A stretch of DNA of 64,000 bases from Spirochaetales bacterium (GTDB lineage: Bacteria; Spirochaetota; Leptospiria; Leptospirales; Leptonemataceae): positions 310,001 to 374,000 of the forward strand of contig JACKOY010000003.1 in assembly GCA_024233935.1 (NCBI GenBank), given 5' to 3'. The translations under genes were made by a program, and so were the position numbers. The notes under the pieces were generated by a model. That model worked only from the letters and a program-made list of their open reading frames with translations, was not told where the DNA came from and searched no databases. Of the stretch, positions 24,115 to 33,577 are shown in pieces; the first letter of the stretch is position 1, and every line of letters starts with the position of its first letter.

Positions 24115-26073
24115 CTAAGTATCCAGCTCGCTCAACCCGGCAAAATATTCAAGCGACCCGGGATTGGCCAGCGCTTCACGATTCGATACGGGCTGTCCTT
24201 CCACCACGCGGCGTACAGCCAGTTCGACCTTCTTCATGTTGCGCGTATAAGGTATGTCCTGTACGGAAATTATTTTCGCCGGCACGTGCCGCGGCGAAAT
24301 TTGAGTGCGGATCGAGGAGCATACCTGCCCCCGCAATTCGTCGGTCAATTCGGCGCCGGACTTCATCTTGACAAAGAGAACGACCCGCACATCGTCCTGC
24401 CACTTCTGGCCGATCACCACGCTGTCTTCAATCTCCGGAAAGGATTCCACCACCCGATAGATGTCGGCGGTGCCAATGCGCACACCGCCCGGATTGAGAG
24501 TCGCGTCGGAACGGCCGTAGACAATCAGGCCATCGTGTTCTGTAATCTCGGCGAAGTCTCCATGGCGCCAGACCCCGGGGAACATATCGAAGTAGGCGTC
24601 GTGGTACTTGCGGCCGTCCGGATCGTCCCAGAAGTAGAGCGGCATGGACGGGAAGGCCGCTTCGCAGACCAGCTCTCCCTGCTGGCCCCGTACCGGATGA
24701 CCGGTCTCGTCATAGATTTCCACTTTCATTCCCAGCCCGCGGCATTGCAACTGCCCGGCCCTGACCGGCAACAGAGGATTTCCCAAAGCAAAACAGCCGT
24801 TCAAATCGGTGCCGCCAGAGATTGAAGAGAGCTGCAGGTCGGCTTTGACATCACGGTAAACGTACGCAAAGCCTTCCGCGGGAAGCGGCGAACCCGTGGA
24901 AAGCAAGGTGCGCAGATTGGAAAGATCGTTCTTTTCGCGCGGTCGATAGCCCGCCTGTTCCAGTGCGCCCAGATAGCGCGCAGACGTTCCGAAAACATTG
25001 AGCCGGGTCTCTTCGGCCAGGCGCCAGAGTACGCCCGGGTCGGGATGAAGAGGGTTGCCGTCAAAAAGCACAATCGTGGCGCCGAGGCCGAGCGCGCTTA
25101 CCAGCCAGTTCCACATCATCCAACCGCAGGTCGTAAAGTAAAAGATGCGATCGCCGGCTCCGACGTCGGTATGCAGACGCAGCTCCTTTAAGTGATTGAG
25201 CAACACTCCCGGGCCCTGCACCATGCACTTTGGCAAACCGGTCGTGCCGGAGCTGTACATTATGTAGACCGGATGATCAAAGGGCAATTGCTCGAAGTGT
25301 GCCGGTGCGTCTTTCTCCAGGAAGTCCTCGTAGGAAACCATACGCGGGTCGGTAAAGGCGGCGGCGCCATCGTTCGCATACGAAACAATCACGACATGTT
25401 CCACAGAGGGCAGCTCGTTCAGGACGGCTTGAATCTTGTCCGTACAATCGACGCGTCGTCCCTTAAAATAGTAGGCGTCGGCCGCAACCAGCACCCGGGG
25501 TTCAATCTGACCGAAACGATCGAGCACACCCTGCACACCGAAGTCCGGTGAGCAGGAACTGAATACCATGCCGCTGGCGGTGGCGCCGAGCATCGCGGCT
25601 ACAGTCTCTGGCATGTTGGGCATCAGTGCCGCCACGCGATCGCCCGGGACCAACCCCCGGGTTCGCAAGGCGGCCCCAAAGCCGGCCGCATGTCGCGAGA
25701 GATCGCGAAAGGACCAGCTCAGTCGCACCTGGTCCTCACCGAAAAAAAGAATGGCCGGTTGCCCGTCGTCCCGACGCAGCAGATTCTCCGCGAAATTCAA
25801 ACGTGCTCCGGGAAACCAGCGCGCTCCGGGCATGCGCCGCACGTCATCGACCACGGCGTCGGCCGGTCTGGAAAATCGGAAACCAACGAACTCGCGCAGA
25901 CACTCCCAGAACTGAGCGGGCTCTTTCACGGACCAGTCGTAAAGAGCCGCATAGTCGTTGATTGTGCGGCCGGCCGCAGCGCTGGCGGGCGCCAAAAAGG
26001 CGGACATGGCCGAACGACTTCGGCGCTCTTCGTCGGGCTGCCAGAGAATTGGGTCCGATGTAGCTCCGGGCAT
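24115..26073 (-). CDS. Acetoacetate-CoA ligase
   Basis: 652 residues, full length for acetoacetyl-CoA synthetase. ATP-dependent activation of acetoacetate to acetoacetyl-CoA. ANL-superfamily motifs: IMYSSGTTGLPKCMVQGPG (P-loop-like A3), FYFTTCGWMMWNW (diagnostic for AACS/ACS-like enzymes), SGGTDLNGCF (A5), GVWRHGDFAEITEHDGLIVYGRSD (A7-A8), and the catalytic Lys near the C-terminus in YTRNMKKVELAVRR. The N-terminus (DYAALYDWSVKEPAQFWECL) also matches. Starts MPGATSDPILW. Probably links ketone or PHB breakdown to central metabolism. Confidence 0.9.
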   Translation of the reverse strand: MPGATSDPILWQPDEERRSRSAMSAFLAPASAAAGRTINDYAALYDWSVKEPAQFWECLREFVGFRFSRPADAVVDDVRRMPGARWFPGARLNFAENLLRRDDGQPAILFFGEDQVRLSWSFRDLSRHAAGFGAALRTRGLVPGDRVAALMPNMPETVAAMLGATASGMVFSSCSPDFGVQGVLDRFGQIEPRVLVAADAYYFKGRRVDCTDKIQAVLNELPSVEHVVIVSYANDGAAAFTDPRMVSYEDFLEKDAPAHFEQLPFDHPVYIMYSSGTTGLPKCMVQGPGVLLNHLKELRLHTDVGAGDRIFYFTTCGWMMWNWLVSALGLGATIVLFDGNPLHPDPGVLWRLAEETRLNVFGTSARYLGALEQAGYRPREKNDLSNLRTLLSTGSPLPAEGFAYVYRDVKADLQLSSISGGTDLNGCFALGNPLLPVRAGQLQCRGLGMKVEIYDETGHPVRGQQGELVCEAAFPSMPLYFWDDPDGRKYHDAYFDMFPGVWRHGDFAEITEHDGLIVYGRSDATLNPGGVRIGTADIYRVVESFPEIEDSVVIGQKWQDDVRVVLFVKMKSGAELTDELRGQVCSSIRTQISPRHVPAKIISVQDIPYTRNMKKVELAVRRVVEGQPVSNREALANPGSLEYFAGLSELDT

Positions 26074-26157
26074 GGACCCATGCGCCCCGCTAAGCGCGGG
26101 CCAAACAAGTATTAATTGACAGACTCCCGGCCTGTTCAGAGAATCCGTCCGACCTCA

Positions 26158-26814
26158 ATGGAACCGTCCCGAAAGCATCTCAGTTTTCACGTCCTGGATA
26201 GCTTCGTGAGGGACCACATACAAAGCATCTCCGAAGAGCTGGAAACCCGCGTGAAGCTCCAGGGGTTGAGCCAGACGTTGCACTTTATTCTGCTGGAATT
26301 GGTCGGAAATGCGGTCAAAGCCAACCTGAAGCGCGTCTACTTCAAAAAGCATGGCTACAGTCTGGCCGACCCGGAGAGTTACGCAAAGGGCATCGCAGAA
26401 TTCATGCAGGCCTACCCGACGATCAACGAAGAAGAGTACCGGGACTCCCTTGAAGATCTCGATATAACGGTCGAAATCACCTACGACCTGAACGAAGACC
26501 GATTGTTGATCTTTGTCGAAAACAATGTCATTCTGCTGGAAGAGGAAGAACGACGCATCCGAAGGCAACTGGCCGGCTCTTCGGACATTAAGAACATCGT
26601 CGAGTTCAGCATGGCCTACGGTGATGAAACCGAGGGACGCGGATTGGGCCTGGCGATGATTGTGCTCTTGATGAAAGACCTCGGTTTCGACCCCGGCCAC
26701 TTTCGGGTCTACAATCGCGATGGACGGGCCGTCGCCCGTGTGGAGCTGCCGCTTAGCGCCGACTACACGCCTATTCGGGACCGCTATCGAACTGAACATC
26801 CGGACGCGCCTTAA
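26158..26814 (+). CDS. HATPase-fold (histidine-kinase-like ATPase) protein
   Basis: 218 residues from the ATG at 26158; the frame is open to a TTG at 26116. An N-box-like helix (LHFILLELVGNAVKANLKRV) and a glycine-rich ATP lid (ETEGRGLGLAMIVLLMKDLG) show a GHKL ATPase domain. Between them is an insertion (KHGYSLADPESYAKGIAEFM..., about 65-105). There is no phosphoacceptor His domain, receiver or membrane segment, so it resembles a stand-alone anti-sigma-type or sensor ATPase. No partner sigma factor or STAS protein is nearby. Followed 5 bases later by the DUF1569 gene. Confidence 0.7.
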   Translation: MEPSRKHLSFHVLDSFVRDHIQSISEELETRVKLQGLSQTLHFILLELVGNAVKANLKRVYFKKHGYSLADPESYAKGIAEFMQAYPTINEEEYRDSLEDLDITVEITYDLNEDRLLIFVENNVILLEEEERRIRRQLAGSSDIKNIVEFSMAYGDETEGRGLGLAMIVLLMKDLGFDPGHFRVYNRDGRAVARVELPLSADYTPIRDRYRTEHPDAP

Positions 26815-26819
26815 AAATC

Positions 26820-27275
26820 ATGCCTGACTTCGCCGCTCTGGTGCCGGTGCTCGAATACCTGGAACACAATCCAGCGACCGCCATTGACGGCGAGTGGAGC
26901 CTCTACCGCACGCTAATTCATTGCGCCCAGAGCATAGAGTACAGCATCACCGGCTTTCCCGTGCATCGTTCTATCATATTGCGTCGAACAATCGGCCCGC
27001 TGGTCGCCCGACGTTTCCTCAAACGAGGAGCCATGAATCACAATCGCGCCGAACCAATACCGGGCGCCCCCGAAATCCCGGAGGACGGGCCGGTTCCTGA
27101 AGCCGTGCGACGCCTGCGCGAGGCCATGGCCCGATTCGCAAATCACAGTGAGCGGGTGAGCGAGCACTTCATCTTCGGGCGTCTCTCCAAAGAGCAGTTT
27201 GGAGAGCTGCATGTGCTCCATATGAAAAACCATTTTGAGCTGTTGCACGAAAGCGCGCACAAACCTGAAAAGTAG
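26820..27275 (+). CDS. DUF1569 (DinB-like) protein
   Basis: 151 residues. The order EWSLYRTLIHCAQSIEYSITG and, near the C-terminus, FGRLSKEQFGELHVLHMKNHFELL matches DUF1569 proteins of the DinB four-helix superfamily, with metal-ligand candidates His (TLIHC) and the H-x3-H pair (HMKNH). Members of the superfamily include thiol-dependent metalloenzymes, but no function is known for DUF1569. Probably cotranscribed with the HATPase-fold gene. Confidence 0.75.
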   Translation: MPDFAALVPVLEYLEHNPATAIDGEWSLYRTLIHCAQSIEYSITGFPVHRSIILRRTIGPLVARRFLKRGAMNHNRAEPIPGAPEIPEDGPVPEAVRRLREAMARFANHSERVSEHFIFGRLSKEQFGELHVLHMKNHFELLHESAHKPEK

Positions 27276-27373
27276 TTGATTTTCTGAAAGGTCCCGCGTC
27301 CGCTCCAAATGTCGGCGCGCCTGGTTGCGCACCGCGCGGAAATCCCGCACATCAACTGCAGACGGAAAGAATC

Positions 27374-27904
27374 ATGAGGAAATTTCTTTTATCAACGATA
27401 GCGGCGATCTGCGGCCTGCTGGCCGCATTCTTTATCGTCGGCGCATTTCTTCCTTCGGACTACCAGGTGGAACGCTCAACCGTGATTGATGCGCCACCGG
27501 CGACGGTCTTTGAACAGGTCAACAACCTGGAAGAGTACGTGGCCTGGATGCCCTGGGATGACGAAGACCCGAACATGCAGATTACCTGGGGGCAAAGCCG
27601 GGTGGGCGAAGGCGCTTCGTATAGCTGGACCGGAGACGAATCCACCGGCAGCATGACCATTGCCGAAAGTGTGCCGAACGAACGCGTGGTCAACTCACTG
27701 GACTTCGACGAAATGGGCCAGGCGATCGGTTATTTCAACCTGGAAGCGGTCGAGGGTCAGAAGACCCGCATCACCTGGGGTATTGAAGGCCAGGCACGCA
27801 ACACCATGGACCGCTGGTTCGGCCTGGTGATGGACGGAATGGTCGGGCCGTATTTCGAACGCGGCCTGGAAACCCTCAAACAGCGGGTCGAGACGCCTCA
27901 ATAG
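27374..27904 (+). CDS. SRPBCC-family protein with membrane anchor
   Basis: 176 residues. A signal-anchor (LLSTIAAICGLLAAFFIVGAF) precedes an SRPBCC (START/Bet v1-like) domain: QVERSTVIDAPPATVFEQVNNLEEYVAWMPW, VGEGASYSWTGDESTGSMTI, and a closing amphipathic helix. Such proteins bind hydrophobic ligands, often annotated polyketide cyclase. ATG with AAAGAATC upstream. The 3' end overlaps the convergent BASS gene by 29 bases. Confidence 0.8.
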   Translation: MRKFLLSTIAAICGLLAAFFIVGAFLPSDYQVERSTVIDAPPATVFEQVNNLEEYVAWMPWDDEDPNMQITWGQSRVGEGASYSWTGDESTGSMTIAESVPNERVVNSLDFDEMGQAIGYFNLEAVEGQKTRITWGIEGQARNTMDRWFGLVMDGMVGPYFERGLETLKQRVETPQ

Positions 27905-28847
27905 CGGTATTGTCTTCGGCTTCGTGGTGCGGGTAGCGACTCCAGATTGCGGCCAGAAGACTGCCCAGAATAGAGTGCACCATGGCCGACAACGCACCCG
28001 GAACGCTTGCCTGGGTTCCGGGAAAGTTGCCGTCGGCCAGTTTTACGGCCAGCCCCGAATTCTGCATGCCCACTTCGATGGCGATTGTGCGCGCCACGGT
28101 TTCGTTTTTGGAGAGCCGCCCCAGGATGTAACCCAATGAAAAACCGAGCAGATGCAGGCTGACCACCGCCAGCAAGAGTGGAAGGCCGGCCTCAAGCAGG
28201 TTCGATCGCCAGCGTCCCAAAATGGCGCCGACAATCAGCGCGATGGCGATCACGGCAATCGGCGGGGCATAAGCCTGTACGCGTCGCGTGAGACCACCGA
28301 GATACCGATTTAAGAGCACGCCCAACGCGACCGGTAGCAGCACAACGGTCACCGTGTCCCGAAACAACGCCCAGCCATCGACCTCGAGTCGGTTCCCCAC
28401 CAGATAGAGCGTAAGGACCGGTGTCATCAGCACCGCGAGCACCGTCGAAACCGCAGTCATGGTGACGGATAGTCCGACGTTGGCGCGCGCCAGAAAACTG
28501 ATTACGTTCGAAGCCGTTCCCCCGGGGCAGCAGGCGACCAGAATCAAGCCCGCCGCAAGCTCCGGCGGTAAGTCGTACAGACGGGCCAGACCGTAGCCCA
28601 GCAGGGGCATAACGCTGTATTGCAGGGCCACGCCCAAAAACACGCGGCCGGGAAATCGAAACACACGTTCGAAGTCTTTCCATTCCAGGGTGAGCCCCAT
28701 ACCCAGCATGATGACCCCGAGCAGCACAGTGATCCAGGAGCCTTCGTTGACCCACAGCAGGGCCGGCGGATAGCTCACCCCCAGAACGCCGGCACCGACC
28801 ACCCACAGCGGAAAGAGACTGGTAAAACGCTGAAGCAGGCTCTGCAT
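27876..28847 (-). CDS. Bile acid:sodium symporter family (BASS) transporter
   Basis: 323 residues with nine to ten membrane helices. Family features: MGLTLEWKDFERVFRFPG, the crossover motif region LVACCPGGTASNVISFLARANV (sodium and substrate binding), and EVGMQNSGLAVKLA (second crossover). BASS proteins import organic anions such as pantoate, pyruvate or bile-acid-like molecules with sodium; the substrate cannot be read here. No operon partner. Confidence 0.9.
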   Translation of the reverse strand: MQSLLQRFTSLFPLWVVGAGVLGVSYPPALLWVNEGSWITVLLGVIMLGMGLTLEWKDFERVFRFPGRVFLGVALQYSVMPLLGYGLARLYDLPPELAAGLILVACCPGGTASNVISFLARANVGLSVTMTAVSTVLAVLMTPVLTLYLVGNRLEVDGWALFRDTVTVVLLPVALGVLLNRYLGGLTRRVQAYAPPIAVIAIALIVGAILGRWRSNLLEAGLPLLLAVVSLHLLGFSLGYILGRLSKNETVARTIAIEVGMQNSGLAVKLADGNFPGTQASVPGALSAMVHSILGSLLAAIWSRYPHHEAEDNTAIEASRPAV

Positions 28848-28858
28848 GGACTGACCAC

Positions 28859-29299
28859 ATGATGGCGCTGGCCGATCAATGCAATTCGGAATACTGGCCT
28901 CTGGCTGTACTTCTGCTTTCGTTTCTGGCGGCTACGCTACTGCCCTGGTCGAGCGAGGCCAGCCTGCTGGGTGCTCTCGCCTGCGGAGCCGAACCGCTCA
29001 CAGCTCTGGTGGCAGCCTCCATCGGGAATTGCGGCGCAAGCCTCCTGCATTACGAAATCGGACGCTGGACGTCGCCGATGGCGATTCGGCACATGCGTTC
29101 CTCGCGCGGGACCCGCTGGGCCTGGCTTTTTGTGCGACGCCATCGAACCTGGGCACTGCCCCTGACCGTGCTTCCGATTGTCGGCGACCCCATCAACATC
29201 GCGGCCGGGCTCTTGCGAATTTCGCGCGTGCGTTTTGTGATCGTTGTATTTGCTCTGCGGATCGGACGCTACGCGCTTCTTACGACCGGTTTTCTCTGA
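28859..29299 (+). CDS. YqaA/DedA-like membrane protein
   Basis: 146 residues. LLLSFLAATLLPWSSEASLLGAL, AASIGNCGASLLHYEIGR and LPIVGDPINIAAGLLRIS match the YqaA branch of the DedA/SNARE-associated (VTT) family: a re-entrant loop with an acidic residue, then G-N-x-x-G and a second re-entrant loop with GDP. These proteins are linked to membrane lipid (polyprenyl-phosphate or phospholipid) translocation and proton-motive-force maintenance. Ends one base before the convergent oligopeptidase gene. Confidence 0.8.
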   Translation: MMALADQCNSEYWPLAVLLLSFLAATLLPWSSEASLLGALACGAEPLTALVAASIGNCGASLLHYEIGRWTSPMAIRHMRSSRGTRWAWLFVRRHRTWALPLTVLPIVGDPINIAAGLLRISRVRFVIVVFALRIGRYALLTTGFL

Positions 29300-31378
29300 T
29301 CAGGCCGCCAGGCCGCTGTGTCGCAGAAGCGCTTCGGTGGCCGGTTCCCGTCCGCGAAAATCACGAAACACCTTCATGGGATGGCGACTGCCTCCCAGTC
29401 CCAGGATGGTCTCACGAAAGCGACGGCCGGTTTTGCGCACGGCCTCTTCGTCGTCGAGGCCGGCTTCTTCGAAAGCCGAGAAAGCGTCGGCCGAAAGCAC
29501 TTCGGCCCACTTGTAGCTGTAGTAACCGGCGGAGTAGCCCCCCGCGAAAATATGCGAAAACGAGCACAGAAAACGATCCTCCGGAAGGGGCGGCATGACG
29601 CTGGTTTTTTCATCCATACGATGTTGCACATCAAACACGCTCGTTGATCCAGAAGGGTCAAAGTTGTGGTGCAGCTCCAGGTCCAGAAAGGCGAAGCGCA
29701 ACTGGCGCAGCATGTCCGAAGCCGCCCGGAACGTGCGTGCCAGGCGCACGCGTTCAAAAAGATCGTCCGGCATGGGAGAACCGGTCTCCACGTGGCGCGT
29801 CATGCCCAAAAGCGTCGCTTTGTGGTAGCACCAGTTCTCCATGAATTGACTGGGCAGTTCCACCGCGTCCCATTCTACGCCATTGATTCCGGAAACGTCC
29901 GGATCTTCTATGTTTGTCAGCATGTGTTGCAACGCGTGACCGAATTCATGAAAGATCGTTTCAACATCCCGAAAAGTCAAAAGCGAGGGCCGGCCACCCA
30001 CCGGCGGCGAACCGTTGCAAACGATGTAAGCCACCGGTATCTCCAGGCCGTGCGGCCGGCGGCGACGCGTAAGGCACTCGCCCATCCAGGCGCCGCCACG
30101 CTTTTCAGCCGGTCGTGAGTAGGGATCCAGGTAAAACGAGGCCAGCCGGGCGCCGCCCTCATCAATGACTGCGAAAAACCGCACATCCGAATTCCAGACC
30201 GTGGCCTCGCCGTCCGCAGGCTCAATGCGCACGCCGAACAGCCGCTCCGCAAGGCCAAAGAGTCCCTCAAGAGCGCGCTCGAGCGGGAAGTACTGCTTCA
30301 GCTCTTCCTCTGTAAAGCTGAAGCGCTTCTCCCGCAGACGTTCCGACCAGAAGGCAATGTCCCATTGCTTCAGGCTTTCCGCTTCGCCGTTTTGTTGGGC
30401 AAACTCCTGCAATTCCCCGAGCTCGTCCCTGGCACGGTCAAACGAGACCACACGCAATTCTTCCAGTAACTTGATTACATCTTCAACCGAGTCGGCCATT
30501 TTTTCCGAAAGACTGAGTTCGGCGTGGGTTTGAAAGCCGAGCAGCCCGGCCCGTTCGCGACGCAACTTCAGAATCTGTTCAATGATTGGCGTGTTGTCCA
30601 GTTCGCCGCTGGAGGCACGCGACACATAAGCGCGGTACAGAGCTTCACGCAGGCCTCGATTGCGCGCGTGCTGCATGAATGGCAAAAAACTCGGGAGCTC
30701 AAGCGAAAAACGCCAGGGGCCGTTCTCGGGCGTAGCGGGTTCGACATCGGGATGGGCGCGGGAGAAGTTCTGGGCCGCCATGGCCAGGGCCGATTGTGGC
30801 AGACCGTCCACTTCTTCCGGCGTGGTCAGATCCATGTGAAAGGATTTTGTGGCATCGAGCACGTGGTTTGAAAACTCCGTGCTCAGCTGCGAAAGTTCCC
30901 GGGCAATCTCATTAAAACGTTCGCGCTTTTCGCCGGTCAGGCCCACGCCGGCGTGCTCGGCCGACTGCAGGCGATGTTCAATCTGTCGCTGAAGTGACTC
31001 GGAAAAATGCTGGAAGGCTTCGCCGTCGCGTAGTTCCCGCAGAGCCCTGTAAATCGGCTCGCTCTGGCCCATGCGCAAACCCAGGGCCACCACTTCCGGC
31101 TGCATGGTTTCGTGAGCCTCCCGTAACTCCTCGGAGTTCTTCACGCCCAGTAAATGAATCACGGGCCCCCAGGTGCGTTCGATCTGGTACTCAATCTGAT
31201 TGAGACGTTGGATCAATACCCGGTCCGGGTGGGCCTCGCGTTCCACCTCGCCAAACTCGCGCTCTGCACGCTCAATGCAGGCCCGCATGGCCGGAACGAC
31301 GTGCTCGGGCTTTATGAGATCGTAGCGCGGCAGGCCGCTGTGATCCAGTAAGGGGTTATCGGTGATCGTGGCGCTCAT
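29300..31378 (-). CDS. prlC: Oligopeptidase A (M3 family)
   Basis: 692 residues from the ATG at 31378 (MSATITDNPLLDHSGLPRYD). M3 metallopeptidase with zinc motif HEFGHALQHML (ETIFHEFGH, about residue 485) and downstream third ligand Glu in the region GINGVEWDAVELPSQFMENW (about 505-520). It degrades short peptides, including cleaved signal peptides, in the cytoplasm. The sequence IVCNGSPPVGGRPSLLTFRDVETIFHEFGH is typical of PrlC. Length is as expected. Confidence 0.93.
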   Translation of the reverse strand: MSATITDNPLLDHSGLPRYDLIKPEHVVPAMRACIERAEREFGEVEREAHPDRVLIQRLNQIEYQIERTWGPVIHLLGVKNSEELREAHETMQPEVVALGLRMGQSEPIYRALRELRDGEAFQHFSESLQRQIEHRLQSAEHAGVGLTGEKRERFNEIARELSQLSTEFSNHVLDATKSFHMDLTTPEEVDGLPQSALAMAAQNFSRAHPDVEPATPENGPWRFSLELPSFLPFMQHARNRGLREALYRAYVSRASSGELDNTPIIEQILKLRRERAGLLGFQTHAELSLSEKMADSVEDVIKLLEELRVVSFDRARDELGELQEFAQQNGEAESLKQWDIAFWSERLREKRFSFTEEELKQYFPLERALEGLFGLAERLFGVRIEPADGEATVWNSDVRFFAVIDEGGARLASFYLDPYSRPAEKRGGAWMGECLTRRRRPHGLEIPVAYIVCNGSPPVGGRPSLLTFRDVETIFHEFGHALQHMLTNIEDPDVSGINGVEWDAVELPSQFMENWCYHKATLLGMTRHVETGSPMPDDLFERVRLARTFRAASDMLRQLRFAFLDLELHHNFDPSGSTSVFDVQHRMDEKTSVMPPLPEDRFLCSFSHIFAGGYSAGYYSYKWAEVLSADAFSAFEEAGLDDEEAVRKTGRRFRETILGLGGSRHPMKVFRDFRGREPATEALLRHSGLAA

Positions 31379-31506
31379 AGGGTCCAGGAAACAATGCCCG
31401 GGGCCAATGACCACTCAAAACGGAGACGGGCGCCTGTGCAAGAGGACCTGATCGCTCCTATCGGTAGCCGGGGACTCCAGCGCGCGCATCGTACCGACTG
31501 GCCAGA

Positions 31507-33279
31507 TCAGCTCGATACCTCGACTGGAACATTCATACGCGCCAGGATTTTCTGGATGCGCTCCACCTCCTGCCCGAGCCCCGCCTGGTCGGACAGGAGC
31601 CCTGCCAGTTCTTTGTCCCGGAGCAGGCGCAGATACTTGAAAACGGTGCCGGACATCTGGTTCACACAATCTACAATCGTGAGTCCGTTCAGGCGATTGG
31701 CCGTATTCACGCGCAGGTCGGAGAACGGTAAGAATCTTGCGCCGCCGTCGATCCGATCCAGGGGCTGCGAACGCATCTTATTAAGAGAATCGGCTTTCGC
31801 GCCGTCCTGCCGGCTCAACTCAAGCGCCTGATCGTGATTGTAAAGGGCAGTCTGAAACAACTTTGCCAGGGATTTCAGCAGGGTCCGCACACCATCCACG
31901 ATTTTGAGCAACCCGGCATGCACCGGGTCCGTGGTGCCATTTTCCAATTCCCGTTCAAACAGATCGAAGCTGTATTTCAGCTCCGGATAGCGAGCCAGAA
32001 AACCCGTCATATCGCGCACCAGAGCCGCGTGAAACTGAATGGGCTCTTTGATGGCGGCCCGGGTGAAGAGCGCATGCTGCTCGTGCGTACCGTGGCCGCT
32101 GGTCAGAGGAACCCCCCGATCCAGAATCTGAAACCACGTTTCGTCCATGTCTTTAAGAATTGCAAACAGCAGCTTGTGCGCCTGGGTCTGAATCTCTTCG
32201 GCCTGGAGACCGCTGAGCGGAGACTTTTCGCTCCTGTTCCGGGTCGCATCGCGAAGGATCGGCGCAAGAAAATCCGGCGGCGTGTCTTCGCCTTCCAACC
32301 GCTTTTCGCGAACCTGCTCGACTTCGGCAGTCTGCGCCCGGATCGCCTGGAGTTTCTGCTGCAGCCCGGTGGTGTAACGATCGATTTCCGCTCGAACCGA
32401 TTCCGGCGCCCGGTACGTTTTGAGTTCAGGCTTGCCGACTCTCAACTCTTTGAGAATGGATTCCCAGGTCCGCAACTTGCGATCGGCCAGAGAATAGATG
32501 GCGCAGAAGGCGTTGCGGAGCGTAGGGCGGCCGCTATCGAGCTTCGCCAGTATCTCCATATTTTTCTTAACGAGAGCTGTTTCTTTGGGGTCCCAGTTCG
32601 CCTGGAGCAGGAGTGCCGGAAGCTCGCGCGCCATGGTCTGCTCGAAGTTCGGGTATTGCAGACTATACGCGTAGAACACCTGCAGCTTCGTGGTGTGTGT
32701 GACCCATTCTTTCGGCGTCTGATAGCGCCGGAAGACCGAACCCGAGCGCGCGAATTCAGTAAATAGCTGATGCGCAACCACCAGGGTATTGTATTTTTCC
32801 GGCCCCCAGACCCTCCAGGCGCTTTTCAAACAACCCTGCAACGTGCGAGCAACAGACGGAATGTCGGCAGCTGCAATTCGATCAAAGATGCGCGGCACGT
32901 CCGGCGAGAGTTCGGGACGGCCGCCCAACAGACCGGTCTTGAGCGTTCCCGTCGCCCGCCCCCAGGCGGCCAGTTCGCCGCCGAAAATGCGACCCAGGAT
33001 ACCGGGGCGGCCCGCTCTCGGATGTTGGCCCGGTCGTTGCGGTCTGGCGGACGTGCGACTTCCATTGACGGCGCGCCGCTCGGAAGGCCGGGCCGGCAAC
33101 TCCGCGAGATCTTCTTCACTCAAGCGGCGACCATGCCAGTCGTCTACTTCCTGGATCTTTCGAATGCGGGCATTGATATCCAGCGTAGATAAAACGATCT
33201 TTTCGACCTTTTCGCGTAGAGCCGGAGGGCGCTCTTTTTCGTAGAGAGCCTTAAACTGTTGTAAGGAATCGGAATCCAT
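31507..33279 (-). CDS. Conserved-looking protein of unknown function
   Basis: 590 residues, soluble, mostly helical. Basic, low-complexity linker at about 62-100 (ARPSERRAVNGSRTSARPQR) separates a small N-terminal helical part from a large body (about 110-590). No signal peptide, no membrane segment and no enzyme motif recognised. Codon use and GC match the neighbours. It lies upstream of prlC on the same strand with a 128-base gap, and downstream of the terminator that closes the cyclase cluster, so it is probably its own unit. Possibly lineage-specific. Confidence 0.7.
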   Translation of the reverse strand: MDSDSLQQFKALYEKERPPALREKVEKIVLSTLDINARIRKIQEVDDWHGRRLSEEDLAELPARPSERRAVNGSRTSARPQRPGQHPRAGRPGILGRIFGGELAAWGRATGTLKTGLLGGRPELSPDVPRIFDRIAAADIPSVARTLQGCLKSAWRVWGPEKYNTLVVAHQLFTEFARSGSVFRRYQTPKEWVTHTTKLQVFYAYSLQYPNFEQTMARELPALLLQANWDPKETALVKKNMEILAKLDSGRPTLRNAFCAIYSLADRKLRTWESILKELRVGKPELKTYRAPESVRAEIDRYTTGLQQKLQAIRAQTAEVEQVREKRLEGEDTPPDFLAPILRDATRNRSEKSPLSGLQAEEIQTQAHKLLFAILKDMDETWFQILDRGVPLTSGHGTHEQHALFTRAAIKEPIQFHAALVRDMTGFLARYPELKYSFDLFERELENGTTDPVHAGLLKIVDGVRTLLKSLAKLFQTALYNHDQALELSRQDGAKADSLNKMRSQPLDRIDGGARFLPFSDLRVNTANRLNGLTIVDCVNQMSGTVFKYLRLLRDKELAGLLSDQAGLGQEVERIQKILARMNVPVEVSS

Positions 33280-33577
33280 AGTTGTCTGCCGGGGCCGATG
33301 TGTGATCTATACGACGCCGGGAAAGTTCAGGCCGCGACAGGCAGGTGTCGGACCATGTTTGCTAACGATTAGGGCCACGTTAAAACTCCCCAAAAAGTCG
33401 CCCTTTTCGAAAGGGCAGCGCCCTGAGAGCGAACAACGCCGCCGCTGACGAGCCTACTCCCGATGTCCGGTAATCGATTCCCGTTGTTCGGGTACGTCGT
33501 CCGGAATGGAAGTCTTCGCGATCAACCCGGCCAGCGGCCTGCGAGAACCGGCACGGTTTACAGTACCCGGCCGAAGG
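33280..33577. other. 298-bp intergenic region with terminator
   Basis: Between the unknown 590-residue gene (downstream) and the membrane cyclase (upstream), both minus strand. It contains the terminator at 33391-33416 and the promoter region of the 590-residue gene. No further gene or repeat is seen. Confidence 0.5.
33391..33416 (-). terminator. Rho-independent terminator closing the cyclase cluster
   Basis: A 7-bp perfect stem GCCCTTT/AAAGGGC (33400-33406 and 33410-33416) with a 3-base loop. On the minus strand it is followed by GACTTTTT. It lies about 160 bases after the stop of the membrane cyclase gene. Confidence 0.75.
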
